The notes beneath the pieces are model-generated. The model had not been told where the DNA came from. It made no database searches and saw only the letters and a list, made by a program, of their open reading frames with translations. The translations under genes and the position numbers were made by a program. Positions 52,562 to 63,408 of a stretch of DNA of 64,000 bases are shown here, one piece after another. Origin of the DNA: Cyanobacteria bacterium FACHB-502 (GTDB taxonomy: Bacteria > Cyanobacteriota > Cyanobacteriia > Elainellales > Elainellaceae); assembly GCA_014695325.1 (NCBI GenBank), contig JACJNZ010000022.1, forward strand, positions 1 to 64,000. Direction: 5' to 3'. Positions within the stretch are counted from its first letter, which is position 1. Each line of letters begins with the position of its first letter.

Positions 52562-53575
52562 GTGATGCAGCAGCTACATCAACGGAATCTGGGGCTTCCG
52601 CCAGACCAGATCCGGCAAAAGCAGGCGCAGCAGGGAGACATTCAGGCGATCGCCGTGCTGCTGAATCAGAAACTCAATTCCAGAGGCATTCAGGTTCAGG
52701 GCAATCGCAGAGAGAATCGAGTGGGCATTTTGCTGGAATCTACCACCCCGCTACCGCACCAGCCGTTGCTGACGTGGGTTCATCAAGAGTTGAGTACTCT
52801 CAATCCAAAAGGAATTGCTCAGATTGAAGTGTATGGACGAATCAAGGGACAGCACCAGACAGAATGGCAGGCAGTCATCAACCTGAAGCGTAGCATCGCC
52901 ACCCCAGGAAGTGATATTGCCTCTCTCGATGCGGTTGCTTTGGGTACTGTCTCTCTCGCTGAGTGGTTACAGCAGGGAGTCATTTCCGATCGGCTTAAAT
53001 TGCAGTCAGCCAATCCGCCTCTATCCACGGAATCGGTTGTCCTGACTCCGTTTCTTCGGTTCTATTTCGCCGCTGAAGAAACGGCACTTTTACCGTTGGA
53101 GGGAGTTAAGGAAATTCTCAAAGTTCCACCATCGGCAATTCTGCCCGTCCCGCAAATGCCAGCCGGGGTTCTGGGCGTCTACAACTGTCGGGGTAATATC
53201 CTTTGGCTGGTTGATTTGGGAATCCAGGTTGGTTTGGAAAATTCCTCATCCTCGCGCTCCAAATCCTCCTCTAAACGGCTGAGTTCTGCAAGTTCGTCTT
53301 CCGGGCAGCAGGTTCCTGGATTTCCTATTGGGTGGACTGCTGGGCAGGGGTTAACCGTGATCGTCATTGAAGTAGAGCATCAAACGCTGGGACTAGTCGT
53401 TTCTGAGGTACTAGAGATTGAGCCCTATCCGCTTCAGCAAATACAGCCTGCCCTCGCAGACCTATTCTCACCTCAGCTCCAGCCCTTTATTCAAGGCTAC
53501 CTGAGCAGTTCGAGTAGCCCTGTGCTCAGCCTGAAGGCCCTGATAAACGATCCCAGACTGCAAATTTATCAATAG
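52562..53575 (+). CDS. pixI: CheW-type adaptor with extra N-terminal domain (PixI)
   Basis: The 337-residue protein starts with GTG at 52562 (or ATG three bases later), abutting the pixH stop. Residues about 10-125 are a cyanobacterial domain ([20 protein letters not shown]...[19 protein letters not shown]), the same domain that is repeated four times in the DUF1574 protein at 15787. The C-terminal CheW domain ([30 protein letters not shown]) couples receptors to the PixL kinase. A Ser-rich loop sits in the CheW domain. Classical CheW is only about 170 residues, so the N-terminal extension is a real addition. Confidence 0.88.
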   Translation: MMQQLHQRNLGLPPDQIRQKQAQQGDIQAIAVLLNQKLNSRGIQVQGNRRENRVGILLESTTPLPHQPLLTWVHQELSTLNPKGIAQIEVYGRIKGQHQTEWQAVINLKRSIATPGSDIASLDAVALGTVSLAEWLQQGVISDRLKLQSANPPLSTESVVLTPFLRFYFAAEETALLPLEGVKEILKVPPSAILPVPQMPAGVLGVYNCRGNILWLVDLGIQVGLENSSSSRSKSSSKRLSSASSSSGQQVPGFPIGWTAGQGLTVIVIEVEHQTLGLVVSEVLEIEPYPLQQIQPALADLFSPQLQPFIQGYLSSSSSPVLSLKALINDPRLQIYQ

Positions 53576-53679
53576 CCCAATTGCGACCGCCCAAGCGCGA
53601 CAATCCAAAGGCGATCGACCCGTTTCCCTGCTTCAAGTTTCTCTTATCCACTCGTCTACCTTCTGCAAAAGACTGCACT

Positions 53680-56600
53680 ATGAACAGCTCCTACCTATCC
53701 GACGATGCAAGCGATGACCTTTTTGCTGGGTTTGATGACCAGCCTGTTGCTTGGAGCCAGCCTATGTCTGAGGAAATGCCTCCCCGGTCGGAACAAGGCA
53801 AGCAGACGAACGGCAACGGAGAAAGTTTTGACAGAAACGATAACCGGGAAAGTCACGACAACGGTAAAAGCAGCAGTAACGCGAACGGTAACGGACAGAG
53901 TAATGGCAAAAACGGTAGAAGCGGCAAGCTGCCGATGATGGTAACTGAACACGAGCATAGTTCTCAAAATAATTCTCAAAACATTGCCCAAACTGCGGTG
54001 CTGGATCAATTAATGGGATTTACTTCTCCGCCTGCGGTTGCAGTGACGCTCAGCAACGATCGCCCCATAGCCGCTAAGCTGAATCAGGCTCAAAACTCCG
54101 CCAGTGTGCAGCAGTTTTGTGAGTCGGTGTTGACGATTAAAAAGGAGCTGGAAAAAGCGGAATTGCTCAGCAAGCCCGAATTACGCGATAACCTGCAACA
54201 GCTCGTCAGACTCTACAAAAGTGTCCATCACGATGTCGAAAAGCTGGTCGAGTTAAGGGTGCAGAAACAGCTTGAGACGCTGAAACACCAAGGGACAGCA
54301 ATCATCCAGGAAATGCGGCAGGCGGCAAAGCAGGACGCTGCCTTTCAAATTGCGGTAACGAGTCTACAGATGGCGTTGAACGGCGATCGGGTGATGCTTC
54401 TGCGCTTTGTGAGTCAAACCCAGGTCACGGTACTCAGCGAAACAGCAGACTATGATGCGCCCAGCCTGAAAGAAAGAACGCTGCCTGCGGGCTGTTTTGG
54501 TCGGAACCAGCAGGAGGATTACCTGAGTGCTTCCCTGTTCATAATGGAAGATATCCATGAAACCCATTTGTCTACCTACCAGCGGCATTTTCTAGAACGC
54601 TTGCAGCTGCGCGCCAGTCTGGTCTTCCCGATCGTCGTTGATGGAACCGTTTGGGGACTGATGGCAGTGCTGCACGGCGGCGAGGCGAAACGCTGGCAAG
54701 AGGTCGAAACCAGTTTGCTGCTGCAAGTTGGCTCTGAACTATGTCTCCAGCTTCAGATAGCCCAATCCCAGGCACAAACTTTAAACCTGCTCGAGCGGGA
54801 GCGGGCAATTTCTCGTATTGTGGGCAGACTGCGCCAGGCCAATGATCTGACGACCATTTACAATACCGTAACGCAGGAAATGCGAAAGCTCCTGAACGTG
54901 GAGCGACTGACGATCTACAAGTTCCGCGACGATTACTCTGGCGATTTTATTGCGGAGTCTGTGACCGGAGACTATCCCAAGCTGGTGGGCAGTGGATGGG
55001 AAGACCCCTATTTGAGTGAACAAAAGGGCGGGCGGTTGCGTGATAACGTTCCGCTAATTGTCGATGACATTCACACTGGAGAAACGATCTGGGAAAATAA
55101 CGGATTTAGTCTGGTTCGTCCCAAACGGCTGCTGACGGATTGCCACGTTGAGTCGTTGGAGTTTTATCAGGTGCGCGCCTATGTCATAGTGCCTATCTTT
55201 CAGGGCGATCGATTGTGGGGCTTGCTGTCTGCCTTTCAAAATCGAGGTGCGCGACGGTGGGAAGAGGACGAGATTCGCTTGATGATGAAAATTGCTGACC
55301 AGGTGGGAATTGCCATTAAGCAATCTGAATACGCGGCTCAACTGGCAAAAACCGCAGAGCGAGAACAGACGCTAAACCGTGTAATTGCTAAGATCCGGCA
55401 GAGTTTGAATATTAACAGCGTTTTTACAGCCACCACTCAAGAACTGCGGCGGGTGTTAAATTGCGATCGAGTCGGAATTTACAAATTTACCGAAGACTGG
55501 GGCGGTGAATTTGTCGCCGAATCTGTAGGGGCAGGTTGGGTTTCAGTGATTCAGTCGCAATCCGAGGATCAGACGCTCAAGCAGAGCCTTGCTCTGGAGG
55601 ATCGTTGCACTGTTCGGGATTTGACCACTTCAGGAACGCTCAATTCAGACACCTACTTTCAGCAGACCAAAGGGGGCGACTACACTCGTGGCTGTCCATA
55701 CAAGCGGGTCGATGATATTTACACAATGAATTTTTCCCGCTGCTACCTGGACACACTGGAAAAGTATGAGTGTCGCGCCTACATTATTGTGCCGCTTTTC
55801 CAAGATTCCAGGTTGTGGGGACTGTTGGCAGCGTACCAAAACTCGAATTCCCGCCAATGGCAGGACGAAGAAGTTAAAATCATGTTGCAGCTCAGCAGTC
55901 CGCTCAGTGTTGCAATTAACCAGGCTGAGTATCTGAGCCAGATTCAAGCCCAAAACCGCAAAGCTGCTAGAGAAGCAGAGGTCGAACGGGCACTTGCCAA
56001 GGTCGTGGAAAAGATTCGCAAATCGCTGGATATCAACACCATTTTTGAGACGGCAACTCAGGAAGTCCGCAAGCTACTGAGCGTCGAGCGGGTGGCGATC
56101 TACAAGTTCCGCGATGACTATTACGGCGATATTGTGGCGGAATCCAAGCTAGGTGATTATCCCAGTTTAGTCGGGGCTGCCTGGGAAGACCCCTATTTGC
56201 AGGAACATCAGGGCGGACGCTTCCGCAATAACGAATTCATGGTTGCCGATGATGTGTATGAAGCAGGCATGACCGATTGCCACGTCGAAGCCCTAGAATT
56301 CTTTGGCTTTAGAGCCTGTGCCGTGGTTGCCATCTTCAAAGGACAAAAACTTTGGGGTTTGCTGTCCGCTTTCCAGCACAGTGCACCGTACCACTGGGAA
56401 GAAGAGGATGTGCGTCTGCTGAACCAAATTGCCTTGCAGCTTGGTTTTGCCTTGCAGCAATCTGAGTATGTGGAGCAGCTCCAAATCCAGGCGCAGCAGG
56501 GCGCGATGGCGATCGCCCGTGAAAAAGAAAGCCGTGAAACCCTTCAGCGCAGCGTGTTGCGGCTCCTAACGTCTGTTCGTCCTGCTCTGGATGGAGACCT

Positions 56601-57528
56601 AACCGTGCGCGCACCGATTACCGAAGACGAAGTGGGAACGGTAGCAGATGCCTACAACAATACGTTGCAGAGCCTGCGGAAATTAGTATTACAGGTGCAA
56701 ACCGCCGCAAGCCAGGTCGGAGAAACCTCCCAACAAAGCGGAGGCGCGATCGCCGGACTATCGCAGCAGGCTCAGCGTGAAGCACAGGATATCGCCCACG
56801 CTCTGCGGCAAATTCAGGTGATGCTAGATTCCACCAAAGCCGTTGCCGCAAACGCCCAGCAAGTCAACGTCGCGGTACAGCAAGCCAATGCGATCGTGCA
56901 GCAGGGAGATATTGCAATGAATCGCACAGTTGATGGAATTTTAGGAATTCGGGAGACGGTATCGGAAACAAGTAAGAAGATCAAACGATTGAGCGAATCG
57001 TCCCAAAAAATCTCAAAAGTGGTGAATCTAATCAGCACCTTTACTTCACAGACTCAGCTCCTTGCGCTGAATGCGGCGATCGAAGCGACCCGTGCCGGAG
57101 AAGCAGGGCGAGGCTTTGCGGTCGTTGCCGATGAAGTCCGTGCTTTGGCGCGACAGTCTGCAGAAGCAACGACGGAAATTGAAAAGCTGGTGCAGGAAAT
57201 TCAAATTGAAACCAGTGCTGTTGCCACCGCAATGGACGCCGGAATCGAGCAGGTTGTCAGCGGGACAGGCCTGGTGAACACTACCCGCCAAAGCCTGACC
57301 GAGATTGTTTCTGCCACGGCTCAAATCAGCCAGCTGGTGGAAGCAATTACCCAGGCAGCTCAAAACCAAACCCATCAGTCCGAGACTGTGACGGCAACCA
57401 TGACCGATGTGGCGGCGATCGTCCAGCAAACTTCCCAGGAAGCAATTCAGATTTCTGCATCTTTCCAGGAGTTGCTGAAAACGGCGGAAGCTCTGCAAAC
57501 CAGTGTCGATCAGTTCAAAGTCTCGTAG
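53680..57528 (+). CDS. pixJ: PixJ phototaxis receptor: GAF domains plus HAMP and methyl-accepting signalling domain
   Basis: The ATG at 53680 ([13 protein letters not shown]) gives 1282 residues. After a disordered Asn/Gly-rich N-terminus come four GAF domains (about 215-365, 370-560, 570-760, 770-945), HAMP-like (about 965-1020) and the methyl-accepting domain with hairpin [23 protein letters not shown]2 (Cys488 in [10 protein letters not shown]) and GAF4 (Cys867 in [10 protein letters not shown]) have the Cys-His chromophore site of cyanobacteriochromes, and WEDPYL-(E)...GGR in place of DXCF, the pattern of red/green-type. GAF3 has Cys688-Tyr. GAF1 lacks the site. No membrane segment is visible, unlike Synechocystis PixJ1. 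It signals light to PixL. Confidence 0.9.
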   Translation: MNSSYLSDDASDDLFAGFDDQPVAWSQPMSEEMPPRSEQGKQTNGNGESFDRNDNRESHDNGKSSSNANGNGQSNGKNGRSGKLPMMVTEHEHSSQNNSQNIAQTAVLDQLMGFTSPPAVAVTLSNDRPIAAKLNQAQNSASVQQFCESVLTIKKELEKAELLSKPELRDNLQQLVRLYKSVHHDVEKLVELRVQKQLETLKHQGTAIIQEMRQAAKQDAAFQIAVTSLQMALNGDRVMLLRFVSQTQVTVLSETADYDAPSLKERTLPAGCFGRNQQEDYLSASLFIMEDIHETHLSTYQRHFLERLQLRASLVFPIVVDGTVWGLMAVLHGGEAKRWQEVETSLLLQVGSELCLQLQIAQSQAQTLNLLERERAISRIVGRLRQANDLTTIYNTVTQEMRKLLNVERLTIYKFRDDYSGDFIAESVTGDYPKLVGSGWEDPYLSEQKGGRLRDNVPLIVDDIHTGETIWENNGFSLVRPKRLLTDCHVESLEFYQVRAYVIVPIFQGDRLWGLLSAFQNRGARRWEEDEIRLMMKIADQVGIAIKQSEYAAQLAKTAEREQTLNRVIAKIRQSLNINSVFTATTQELRRVLNCDRVGIYKFTEDWGGEFVAESVGAGWVSVIQSQSEDQTLKQSLALEDRCTVRDLTTSGTLNSDTYFQQTKGGDYTRGCPYKRVDDIYTMNFSRCYLDTLEKYECRAYIIVPLFQDSRLWGLLAAYQNSNSRQWQDEEVKIMLQLSSPLSVAINQAEYLSQIQAQNRKAAREAEVERALAKVVEKIRKSLDINTIFETATQEVRKLLSVERVAIYKFRDDYYGDIVAESKLGDYPSLVGAAWEDPYLQEHQGGRFRNNEFMVADDVYEAGMTDCHVEALEFFGFRACAVVAIFKGQKLWGLLSAFQHSAPYHWEEEDVRLLNQIALQLGFALQQSEYVEQLQIQAQQGAMAIAREKESRETLQRSVLRLLTSVRPALDGDLTVRAPITEDEVGTVADAYNNTLQSLRKLVLQVQTAASQVGETSQQSGGAIAGLSQQAQREAQDIAHALRQIQVMLDSTKAVAANAQQVNVAVQQANAIVQQGDIAMNRTVDGILGIRETVSETSKKIKRLSESSQKISKVVNLISTFTSQTQLLALNAAIEATRAGEAGRGFAVVADEVRALARQSAEATTEIEKLVQEIQIETSAVATAMDAGIEQVVSGTGLVNTTRQSLTEIVSATAQISQLVEAITQAAQNQTHQSETVTATMTDVAAIVQQTSQEAIQISASFQELLKTAEALQTSVDQFKVS

Positions 57529-57539
57529 GTTTGTAGTTT

Positions 57540-57625
57540 CGTAGGATAGGTTAGGCGAAAGCCGTAACGCCTTAATTCCCAAAACACCTGACACCCGTGC
57601 GTACGCTGCGCTAACCCATCCTACG
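57540..57625. repeat. Hairpin repeat between pixJ and pixL
   Basis: CGTAGGATAGGTTAGGC (57540-57556) and GCGCTAACCCATCCTACG (57608-57625) are imperfect inverted repeats separated by about 50 bases. The arms match the TAGGATGGGTTAG-type inverted repeat that is widespread in cyanobacterial genomes. It occupies most of the 152-base gap inside the pix operon and could form a hairpin in the transcript. Confidence 0.65.
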
Positions 57626-57680
57626 CAAGCTGACTGCCTGATTCCACGCTTCGAGAACGCGCTCAGCATCTATCCCTGCC

Positions 57681-60600
57681 ATGACCCCCATACTCCGCAC
57701 TCCAACCCATTCCGACCCACCCCATAACAGCTACTTCCTTACCGAAGCTCAGGATTTACTCAAAATCATTGAGCAGGGGGTGTTGAGTCTGCGCTCCAAT
57801 CGTACTTCAGCCAACGTTCATGAACTCATGCGGGCAGCTCACACGCTGAAAGGAGCCGCTGCCAGTGTTGGACTCAGTGCGATTAATAACGTCGCCCACG
57901 TTCTGGAAGATATCTTCCGCGCCTTCTACAATCCAGCGGTCGAAATTGATACCGAGATTGAAGGGCTGCTGTTTGAGGGCTACGAATGCCTGCGTCTGCT
58001 GTTAACGGCTCAGCTAGATGGCAGCCAGGTCGATGAGTCGGATACGCTCAACCGGGCAGCCGATGTAATCGCTCGATTACAGGAAAAGCTAGGCGATCGG
58101 TTTGACCGCGATACCCCGATTCCCTCATCAGCGGAACTGGGGTTTGATATGGTGCAGTCCATGTTTGAGATTGGTGTGACGCAGCGATTAGAAGAACTGA
58201 GCCAGGCAGTTGTTCGCCACGCACCCGATTTGGATGAGGTACTGCGATCGCAAGCTGAGATTTTCCTGGGATTGGCAGAATCTCTGGAGTTGCCGGGATT
58301 TGCGGCGATCGCCCAAACGACACTGGCCGCGCTAGAACGCCATCCCGAAGCGACTCACCCGATCGCTCAGATCGCACTCCAAGATTTCACCCAGGGACGA
58401 GCCCAGGTATTGGCAGGCGATCGCAGCCAGGGTGGCGCACCGTCTCCCCAGTTGCAGCAGTTTGCTCACTCCAGGTCTGTTGAGCCTGCTTCAATAGGGC
58501 ATTCAGGTCGTGATGCCAGCACTGCCCCAGAGATGCTCAACGGCAGAATTTCACAACAGCCGAACAATCAGATTCCGGAATCAACCCAATCTGCGCTTTC
58601 CCCCACGCTCGCCTCCGCACGGGCATTTTCAGCCCAGATCAACTCACCTCTCGCTTCATTGATCAACCTGCTGCAAACGGAAATTCCCCTCGAAGCCTGG
58701 CTGCAACGTCTCAAAACCAAGATCACGTCATCGAAAACATTATCGAGAAGATTCCGTCCTTTATTCCTGCGTCCAACCTTTCTTCCTGCTTCTCGGAATA
58801 CTCCTGTGGTTTCCCCCTTTGCAGAGAATCTATCTTCGGATCTGCCTCCGACCCTGCCCCTTGAAGCACTGCTCAGTAATCTTGATTCTCCATCCGCCAG
58901 TGTAGCCAATGGATTCGCGATCGCCGACTCGAACGCAGCCGAATCCGATTCACCCAGCGAGGCGTGGAACGTTTCCTTTGCAGCAAACAGCTTAGAAAAT
59001 TTTGAGGAAAGCAGGAGTCCGTGGTGCATTGAAACCCCTGCACCAAACGATACATCAGAAAATATTGATTCTTTTAATCCAGAATTCAACTCGGATCGAG
59101 CTTTTGATGTTGCTATTGAACTCAATGATGTGGCTCAATCAATCGCAGAATCGTCTTCTACTTCATTTCCAAACTCATCAATCGAGCTGAATCGATCGCA
59201 GTCTCCGAGCATACTGGAAAAAGAATCTTCCCAGCGTTCCTACCCTTCCCCCACTGCGGTTTCGTTTAAATCCTCATCAGCGAATCCTGCGGCTTCCACG
59301 CTATCGACTCCTAACGCCTCGGTGCGCGTGGATTTAGAAAAGCTGGAGAAACTTAACTATTTAATCGGGGAACTGCTAATTAATCAGAATCAGCAAACTA
59401 GCCAGGATGATACCTTGCGTTTGATGGTGCAGGAACTGCTGGATCGGCTGCAAAAACAGCAGCGAACCATTGATCAGCTTTGTAGCCAGAGCGATCGGTT
59501 CCTGCTCTCGCGTCAGCCCCATAACTGCAAAAACACAGAACATGCTTCTTCCATTGTGCAGCAGTTTGATGAGCTGGAAATGGATCGATATAGCGAGATT
59601 CATATTTTGTCTCGCTCCACGCTGGATAAAGTCATGGAGCTGAAATCCATTTCAGAAGCACTGGATCAAACCATCCGGCAATCTCGCCGATCGCTAGAAG
59701 CACAGCAACGGCTGTTATTTGTCGTGGGTAACGACCTCACCGCGCTCCGAATGCAGCCGCTCGACGCCCTATTTGCTCGATTAACGCAAGTCATTCAGCA
59801 ATTATCAACGTCCCATCATAAGCCTGTTGAAGTGATTGTCACGGGAACCCAAGTCTTAGTGGATAAAACGATCGTTGAAAAACTCTACGATCCGCTTTTG
59901 CATTTGGTTCGCAACGCCTTCGATCACGGGATTGAACCAGCAGAAACCCGACAAGCGATGGGGAAGCCTGCTGTGGGGCGAATTGAAATTAATGCCTATC
60001 ATCAGGGACATCGCACGATTATTGAAGTGAAAGATGATGGTCCCGGCATTAACCTCCAGCGAGTTGCACAGCGGGCGGTAGAAATGGGTTGGCTTCCCGA
60101 AAAGGCGATCGCGACCACCTCTGAAAATACGCTGCTGTCGTATCTGTTTGAGCCAGGTTTTTCAACCGCAACCCAGGTTAGTAGTTTATCCGGTCGAGGG
60201 GTCGGCTTGGATGTTGTGCGCTCCCAGATCGGGGGATTCAAAGGTTCGGTTGCCGTCAGTTCTGTTTCCCAGCAGGGCACAACTTTTTCACTGCAAATTC
60301 CGCTTTCGCTCACGATCGCCAAGCTGCTGCTGTGCAAAAATCAGGGAATTAGTTACGCCTTACCGATCGACGCCATTGAACAAATTGTGTCCAAGCCTGA
60401 TGCGCTTTCGCAGGTTGGCAGGCAGCAGGTGTTGCAGTGGCGCAAGGGCGATGAGGAGCAGGCGGTCGTAGTCCGTCCCCTGTCTGCCCTGGTTTCTGAT
60501 CTCGTCAATGATTCTGAAATTCCACACACTCTAGCCGCAGCCCAGCCCCCTATCCCCACTCCGCTCTCAATTGTCCTGGTACGAACGGACGCTGGATTAA

Positions 60601-61346
60601 TGGGCATTCAAGTGGAGCAGGTGTTGGGCGAACAGGAACTGGTCATTCGACCCTTCGGGCAGGCGATCGCGCCTCCGCCCTACATCTATGGCTGCTGTAT
60701 TGTGGGCAATAATCAGCTCGCACTGGTGATTGATATCAGAACACTGTTTCAGCAAGTCACCAGCCTTCAGCAAGCCACAGGTTCTCAGCAGGCGACAGAG
60801 TCTGCTCGCACTTCCGTTCATCAACCTGGAATTGTACCGACTCGTTCTCCTGCTGATGCTGCTTTCGCCGCAAGCCCATCACCGCAAACTTTGGATCAAG
60901 CGTTGCCCACCTCTGCCTCTTTGACTGCCAGCACTCCTGTCGCTCCAGCGTCTAAACGTTCTCCTCGGCATTTTCACATTCTGCTGATCGAAGATTCGCT
61001 AACCCTGAGGCAAACCCTCTCGCAGTTACTTCAACAGGAGGGTTATCAAGTTTCACAGGCAAAAGATGGGCTGGAAGGATTGGCATTTTTGCAGAAGCAT
61101 CCCGGGATTGACCTAGTTCTTTGTGATATTGAAATGCCGCGCATGAATGGCTTTGAATTTTTGAGCCAGCGTCATCAGCATCGCTCTTTAGCAAAAATTC
61201 CGGTGGTGATGCTGACTTCCCGCAGCAGCGCAAAATATCGCCAGTTTGCGATCGATCTCGGAGCAACAGATTTTATTACAAAACCCTATGTCGATCAAAA
61301 TTTGCTATCCACGATCCATCATTTTCTTGTTCACGATAAGGTTTAA
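57681..61346 (+). CDS. pixL: PixL, CheA-type hybrid histidine kinase
   Basis: The 1221-residue protein begins with an Hpt domain (phosphoacceptor His54 in RAAHTLKGAAAS). A Ser/Pro-rich linker of about 300 residues follows, then the CheA dimer region, the HATPase (N box LVRNAFDHGIEP, G1 DDGPGIN, G2 GRGVGLDVV), a CheW-like domain, and a C-terminal receiver domain with Asp1149 in LCDIEMP. This is the architecture of Synechocystis PixL and of hybrid CheA kinases controlling twitching motility. Input comes from PixJ; PixG and PixH are the likely targets. It ends 18 bases before the second cheW. Confidence 0.92.
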   Translation: MTPILRTPTHSDPPHNSYFLTEAQDLLKIIEQGVLSLRSNRTSANVHELMRAAHTLKGAAASVGLSAINNVAHVLEDIFRAFYNPAVEIDTEIEGLLFEGYECLRLLLTAQLDGSQVDESDTLNRAADVIARLQEKLGDRFDRDTPIPSSAELGFDMVQSMFEIGVTQRLEELSQAVVRHAPDLDEVLRSQAEIFLGLAESLELPGFAAIAQTTLAALERHPEATHPIAQIALQDFTQGRAQVLAGDRSQGGAPSPQLQQFAHSRSVEPASIGHSGRDASTAPEMLNGRISQQPNNQIPESTQSALSPTLASARAFSAQINSPLASLINLLQTEIPLEAWLQRLKTKITSSKTLSRRFRPLFLRPTFLPASRNTPVVSPFAENLSSDLPPTLPLEALLSNLDSPSASVANGFAIADSNAAESDSPSEAWNVSFAANSLENFEESRSPWCIETPAPNDTSENIDSFNPEFNSDRAFDVAIELNDVAQSIAESSSTSFPNSSIELNRSQSPSILEKESSQRSYPSPTAVSFKSSSANPAASTLSTPNASVRVDLEKLEKLNYLIGELLINQNQQTSQDDTLRLMVQELLDRLQKQQRTIDQLCSQSDRFLLSRQPHNCKNTEHASSIVQQFDELEMDRYSEIHILSRSTLDKVMELKSISEALDQTIRQSRRSLEAQQRLLFVVGNDLTALRMQPLDALFARLTQVIQQLSTSHHKPVEVIVTGTQVLVDKTIVEKLYDPLLHLVRNAFDHGIEPAETRQAMGKPAVGRIEINAYHQGHRTIIEVKDDGPGINLQRVAQRAVEMGWLPEKAIATTSENTLLSYLFEPGFSTATQVSSLSGRGVGLDVVRSQIGGFKGSVAVSSVSQQGTTFSLQIPLSLTIAKLLLCKNQGISYALPIDAIEQIVSKPDALSQVGRQQVLQWRKGDEEQAVVVRPLSALVSDLVNDSEIPHTLAAAQPPIPTPLSIVLVRTDAGLMGIQVEQVLGEQELVIRPFGQAIAPPPYIYGCCIVGNNQLALVIDIRTLFQQVTSLQQATGSQQATESARTSVHQPGIVPTRSPADAAFAASPSPQTLDQALPTSASLTASTPVAPASKRSPRHFHILLIEDSLTLRQTLSQLLQQEGYQVSQAKDGLEGLAFLQKHPGIDLVLCDIEMPRMNGFEFLSQRHQHRSLAKIPVVMLTSRSSAKYRQFAIDLGATDFITKPYVDQNLLSTIHHFLVHDKV

Positions 61347-61364
61347 CCCTAACGGAATTTAACG

Positions 61365-61874
61365 ATGACTGCCATTCCGACTCATACCAACGCTGAGCGA
61401 TCACTAGAGTCTGAAACCTGTCGCGCTGTTGTATTCACGATCGCCAATCATTTATTGGCATTGCCGCTCACTGCCGTTCTTAAAGTGGTTTCCCAATCGG
61501 TTATTCAAAACGATTATTCTAATGTGCAATCTGTTATCTACCTGGAGAATCAACCGATAACCCTGTTGAATCTACATCCCTGTCTATCTACTGTTTCTGG
61601 CAACAATGTTTCTAACAAATCAGCTTTATCTGCTGGAACTTCAGGACAGTTTTTGCTGATTACCGGATTGCAGGGGCACGCGCAATGGGCAATCCCAGTG
61701 GATCAACCGCCGACGCTGATGGATCTGCCGCTGTCCACCGTTCGCCAACTGCCGATCGCCTATCGCCAGCTCATTCAAAATCTTGCTTGCCATGTTTCAG
61801 TCCTCACCAACCAACGTGGACTTTCAACAATTCTTCTGCTGAATCTCAAGCAGGCTTCTGGGTTGGTTCAGTAA
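61365..61874 (+). CDS. Second CheW-like protein of the pix operon
   Basis: The 169-residue protein has CheW-type content (VVFTIANHLLALPLTAVLKVV, VIYLENQPITLLNLHP) but is divergent. It starts 18 bases after pixL on the same strand, so it is likely the last gene of the operon. The classical pix operon carries one CheW (PixI), so this is an additional adaptor, perhaps tying another receptor to PixL. In the same reading frame, directly past its stop, a further 87 codons are open. Confidence 0.8.
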   Translation: MTAIPTHTNAERSLESETCRAVVFTIANHLLALPLTAVLKVVSQSVIQNDYSNVQSVIYLENQPITLLNLHPCLSTVSGNNVSNKSALSAGTSGQFLLITGLQGHAQWAIPVDQPPTLMDLPLSTVRQLPIAYRQLIQNLACHVSVLTNQRGLSTILLLNLKQASGLVQ

Positions 61875-62175
61875 GAGCAATCGCCCCTATTCGAGATCAG
61901 TATTTTCATCAATGTCCAACGTTGCTATCAACGAAGCACAGGACGAACGACCGTAAGCGCAACAGGGAAAGAACACAAGGACGATCGCCCACTCCATTTT
62001 GCTGCCGTTGCTCAGGCTCCCAGTGCCGATCAATGGATGCAGCAAGAGAGAAACATTTGTCCTCATGGATTATTTGCCACACAACCCTTTACTTCAGGTA
62101 AGGAGTACCATGTCATTTCTCCCCGCCTGTTGGGGTAGGAACCCATCTACAACTTGCTCTCAGCTTCTCGCTAGT
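61875..62175. other. Region after the pix operon
   Basis: It holds the in-frame open extension after the cheW stop (to TAG at 62136-62138) and no recognised gene. No terminator with a T run is apparent. Confidence 0.35.
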
Positions 62176-62457
62176 TCATCGGATCTCGTACGATAGGGAA
62201 GTTCTCTCAAACTTACTACGTTGCAGAGGTCTTCCAGCCTCATCTTCTAATTCACAGAAAAACAGCCCTGCCACCTGGATGCCGTCAGGAAACTGGACAA
62301 TTAGCATCGGCTCACCGCCACGCATTATTTTTACGGCAACAATCGTACAATACATACCTTGATACTGAGCTGCATCGGGATGGTTCGTTGCGCTGAGCCT
62401 GAAATGATGACCAACTGCTGGGTGAAGCAGCCTTTGAACCGACCTAGAAAAAGCCAT
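62176..62457 (-). CDS. Small hypothetical protein
   Basis: Up to 93 residues; an ATG at 62355 (MYCTIVAVKI) would give a shorter form. The sequence alternates hydrophobic strands (YCTIVAVKIM, PMLIVQFPDGIQVAGLFF) with polar loops, as in a small folded beta-rich protein. I do not recognise a family. It lies 69 bases downstream of the other small minus-strand gene (62527-62910) and may share its transcript. Confidence 0.5.
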   Translation of the reverse strand: MAFSRSVQRLLHPAVGHHFRLSATNHPDAAQYQGMYCTIVAVKIMRGGEPMLIVQFPDGIQVAGLFFCELEDEAGRPLQRSKFERTSLSYEIR

Positions 62458-62526
62458 GATGAAACGTAAGTCCTTTAGTGATTAAAAAGACTGCCATAAA
62501 AACTGTTTAGGTTGAAGGGTAAAGGG

Positions 62527-62880
62527 TCAGGAAGCAGCAAATGTAGCAGCTAGAGGGTTCCGTAAGCTAATCCACACGCTGTACCGCTGTTTCGAGACAC
62601 TAATGACCGTTGGAATCCCTTGCCCAATTAACTCACAGCCCAATCGATCAGCTTCTAGCCAATCATCGATTCTGAACTCTTTTGCCAGCCTATACAACTC
62701 GTTTCCGTACGTTAGTCCATCTTGTATAGCCTGATCCATGTAGAACTTGAACAAGGTGATTTGCTGCTCTGGGATCACATGAGGAGCAGATTCCAGAGTG
62801 GTGGTAGAGGAAGGGGTCAGGGCTAGCATCAATTGTTCCTTGCTGTAGTGATAGTAGGCAGTCAAAGGAATTTGCAGCAT
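62527..62880 (-). CDS. Small hypothetical protein
   Basis: About 117 residues from the ATG at 62880 (MLQIPLTAYYHYS); the frame is open to 62910. The central part (ITLFKFYMDQAIQDGLTYGNELYRLAKEF) looks helical and the C-terminal part (IPTVISVSKQRYSVWISL) beta-rich. No signal or membrane segment is visible. The family is not recognised. It may be co-transcribed with the small gene at 62176. Confidence 0.5.
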   Translation of the reverse strand: MLQIPLTAYYHYSKEQLMLALTPSSTTTLESAPHVIPEQQITLFKFYMDQAIQDGLTYGNELYRLAKEFRIDDWLEADRLGCELIGQGIPTVISVSKQRYSVWISLRNPLAATFAAS

Positions 62881-62910
62881 GGCTAATCGATAAGAAGCTG
62901 ATGCTGCCAA

Positions 62911-63408
62911 AAGGCTAATCCAAAAGCAGGAAATGGATTATTGGTCTAGTCAGTGTTTTTAATAAAAGTCAACCTATATTTATGAACATTTTTGCAGCAC
63001 TTTGAATAATCGAAGGTGCTCTTTAATACATTTATTCACAAATTTCGCTAACTTCATGCTGTATTCTTTGCTGCAATCTTTTCCTGTACTTCCCTATACT
63101 TCAATGCTGGGCTACCTGACCTGCCAGATCCCTGGAGAGAAACGTTTCTTATCAAAACTCCAATGTTTTCAAAACTTAAAAATGTTTCTTAAGCTATGTT
63201 TCTTTCGCTGTTTGGCTGGGAACTCTCGCATAGAGCAATTGCTATAGCAAGGACACTGAATCCAAAATTTGCTGGGATAGATGCTCCCATACTCAGGCTA
63301 TCTAGAGGAGCAAACATACATAAATGAGTAACTCTAATCTGAAACTCTTAGGCAGATGCACGGTTGCTTTGAGCAAATGAAGCGTCTAGATAAACTGCGT
63401 GTGAAGAG
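62911..63408. other. Intergenic region, no supported gene
   Basis: AT-rich, about 500 bases between the divergent small gene and the truncated membrane sensor. A plus-strand frame from 63002 to 63247 is low in recognisable content and I leave it out. Confidence 0.35.

Noticed and set aside
61875-62138. 87-codon extension after the cheW stop as a separate gene
   Set aside because: No suitable start codon with a ribosome-binding site and no recognised domain; kept only as an observation.
63002-63247. Plus-strand 81-residue frame ahead of the truncated sensor
   Set aside because: No motif, unusual Cys/Phe/Leu composition, and separated from the next gene by 160 bases.
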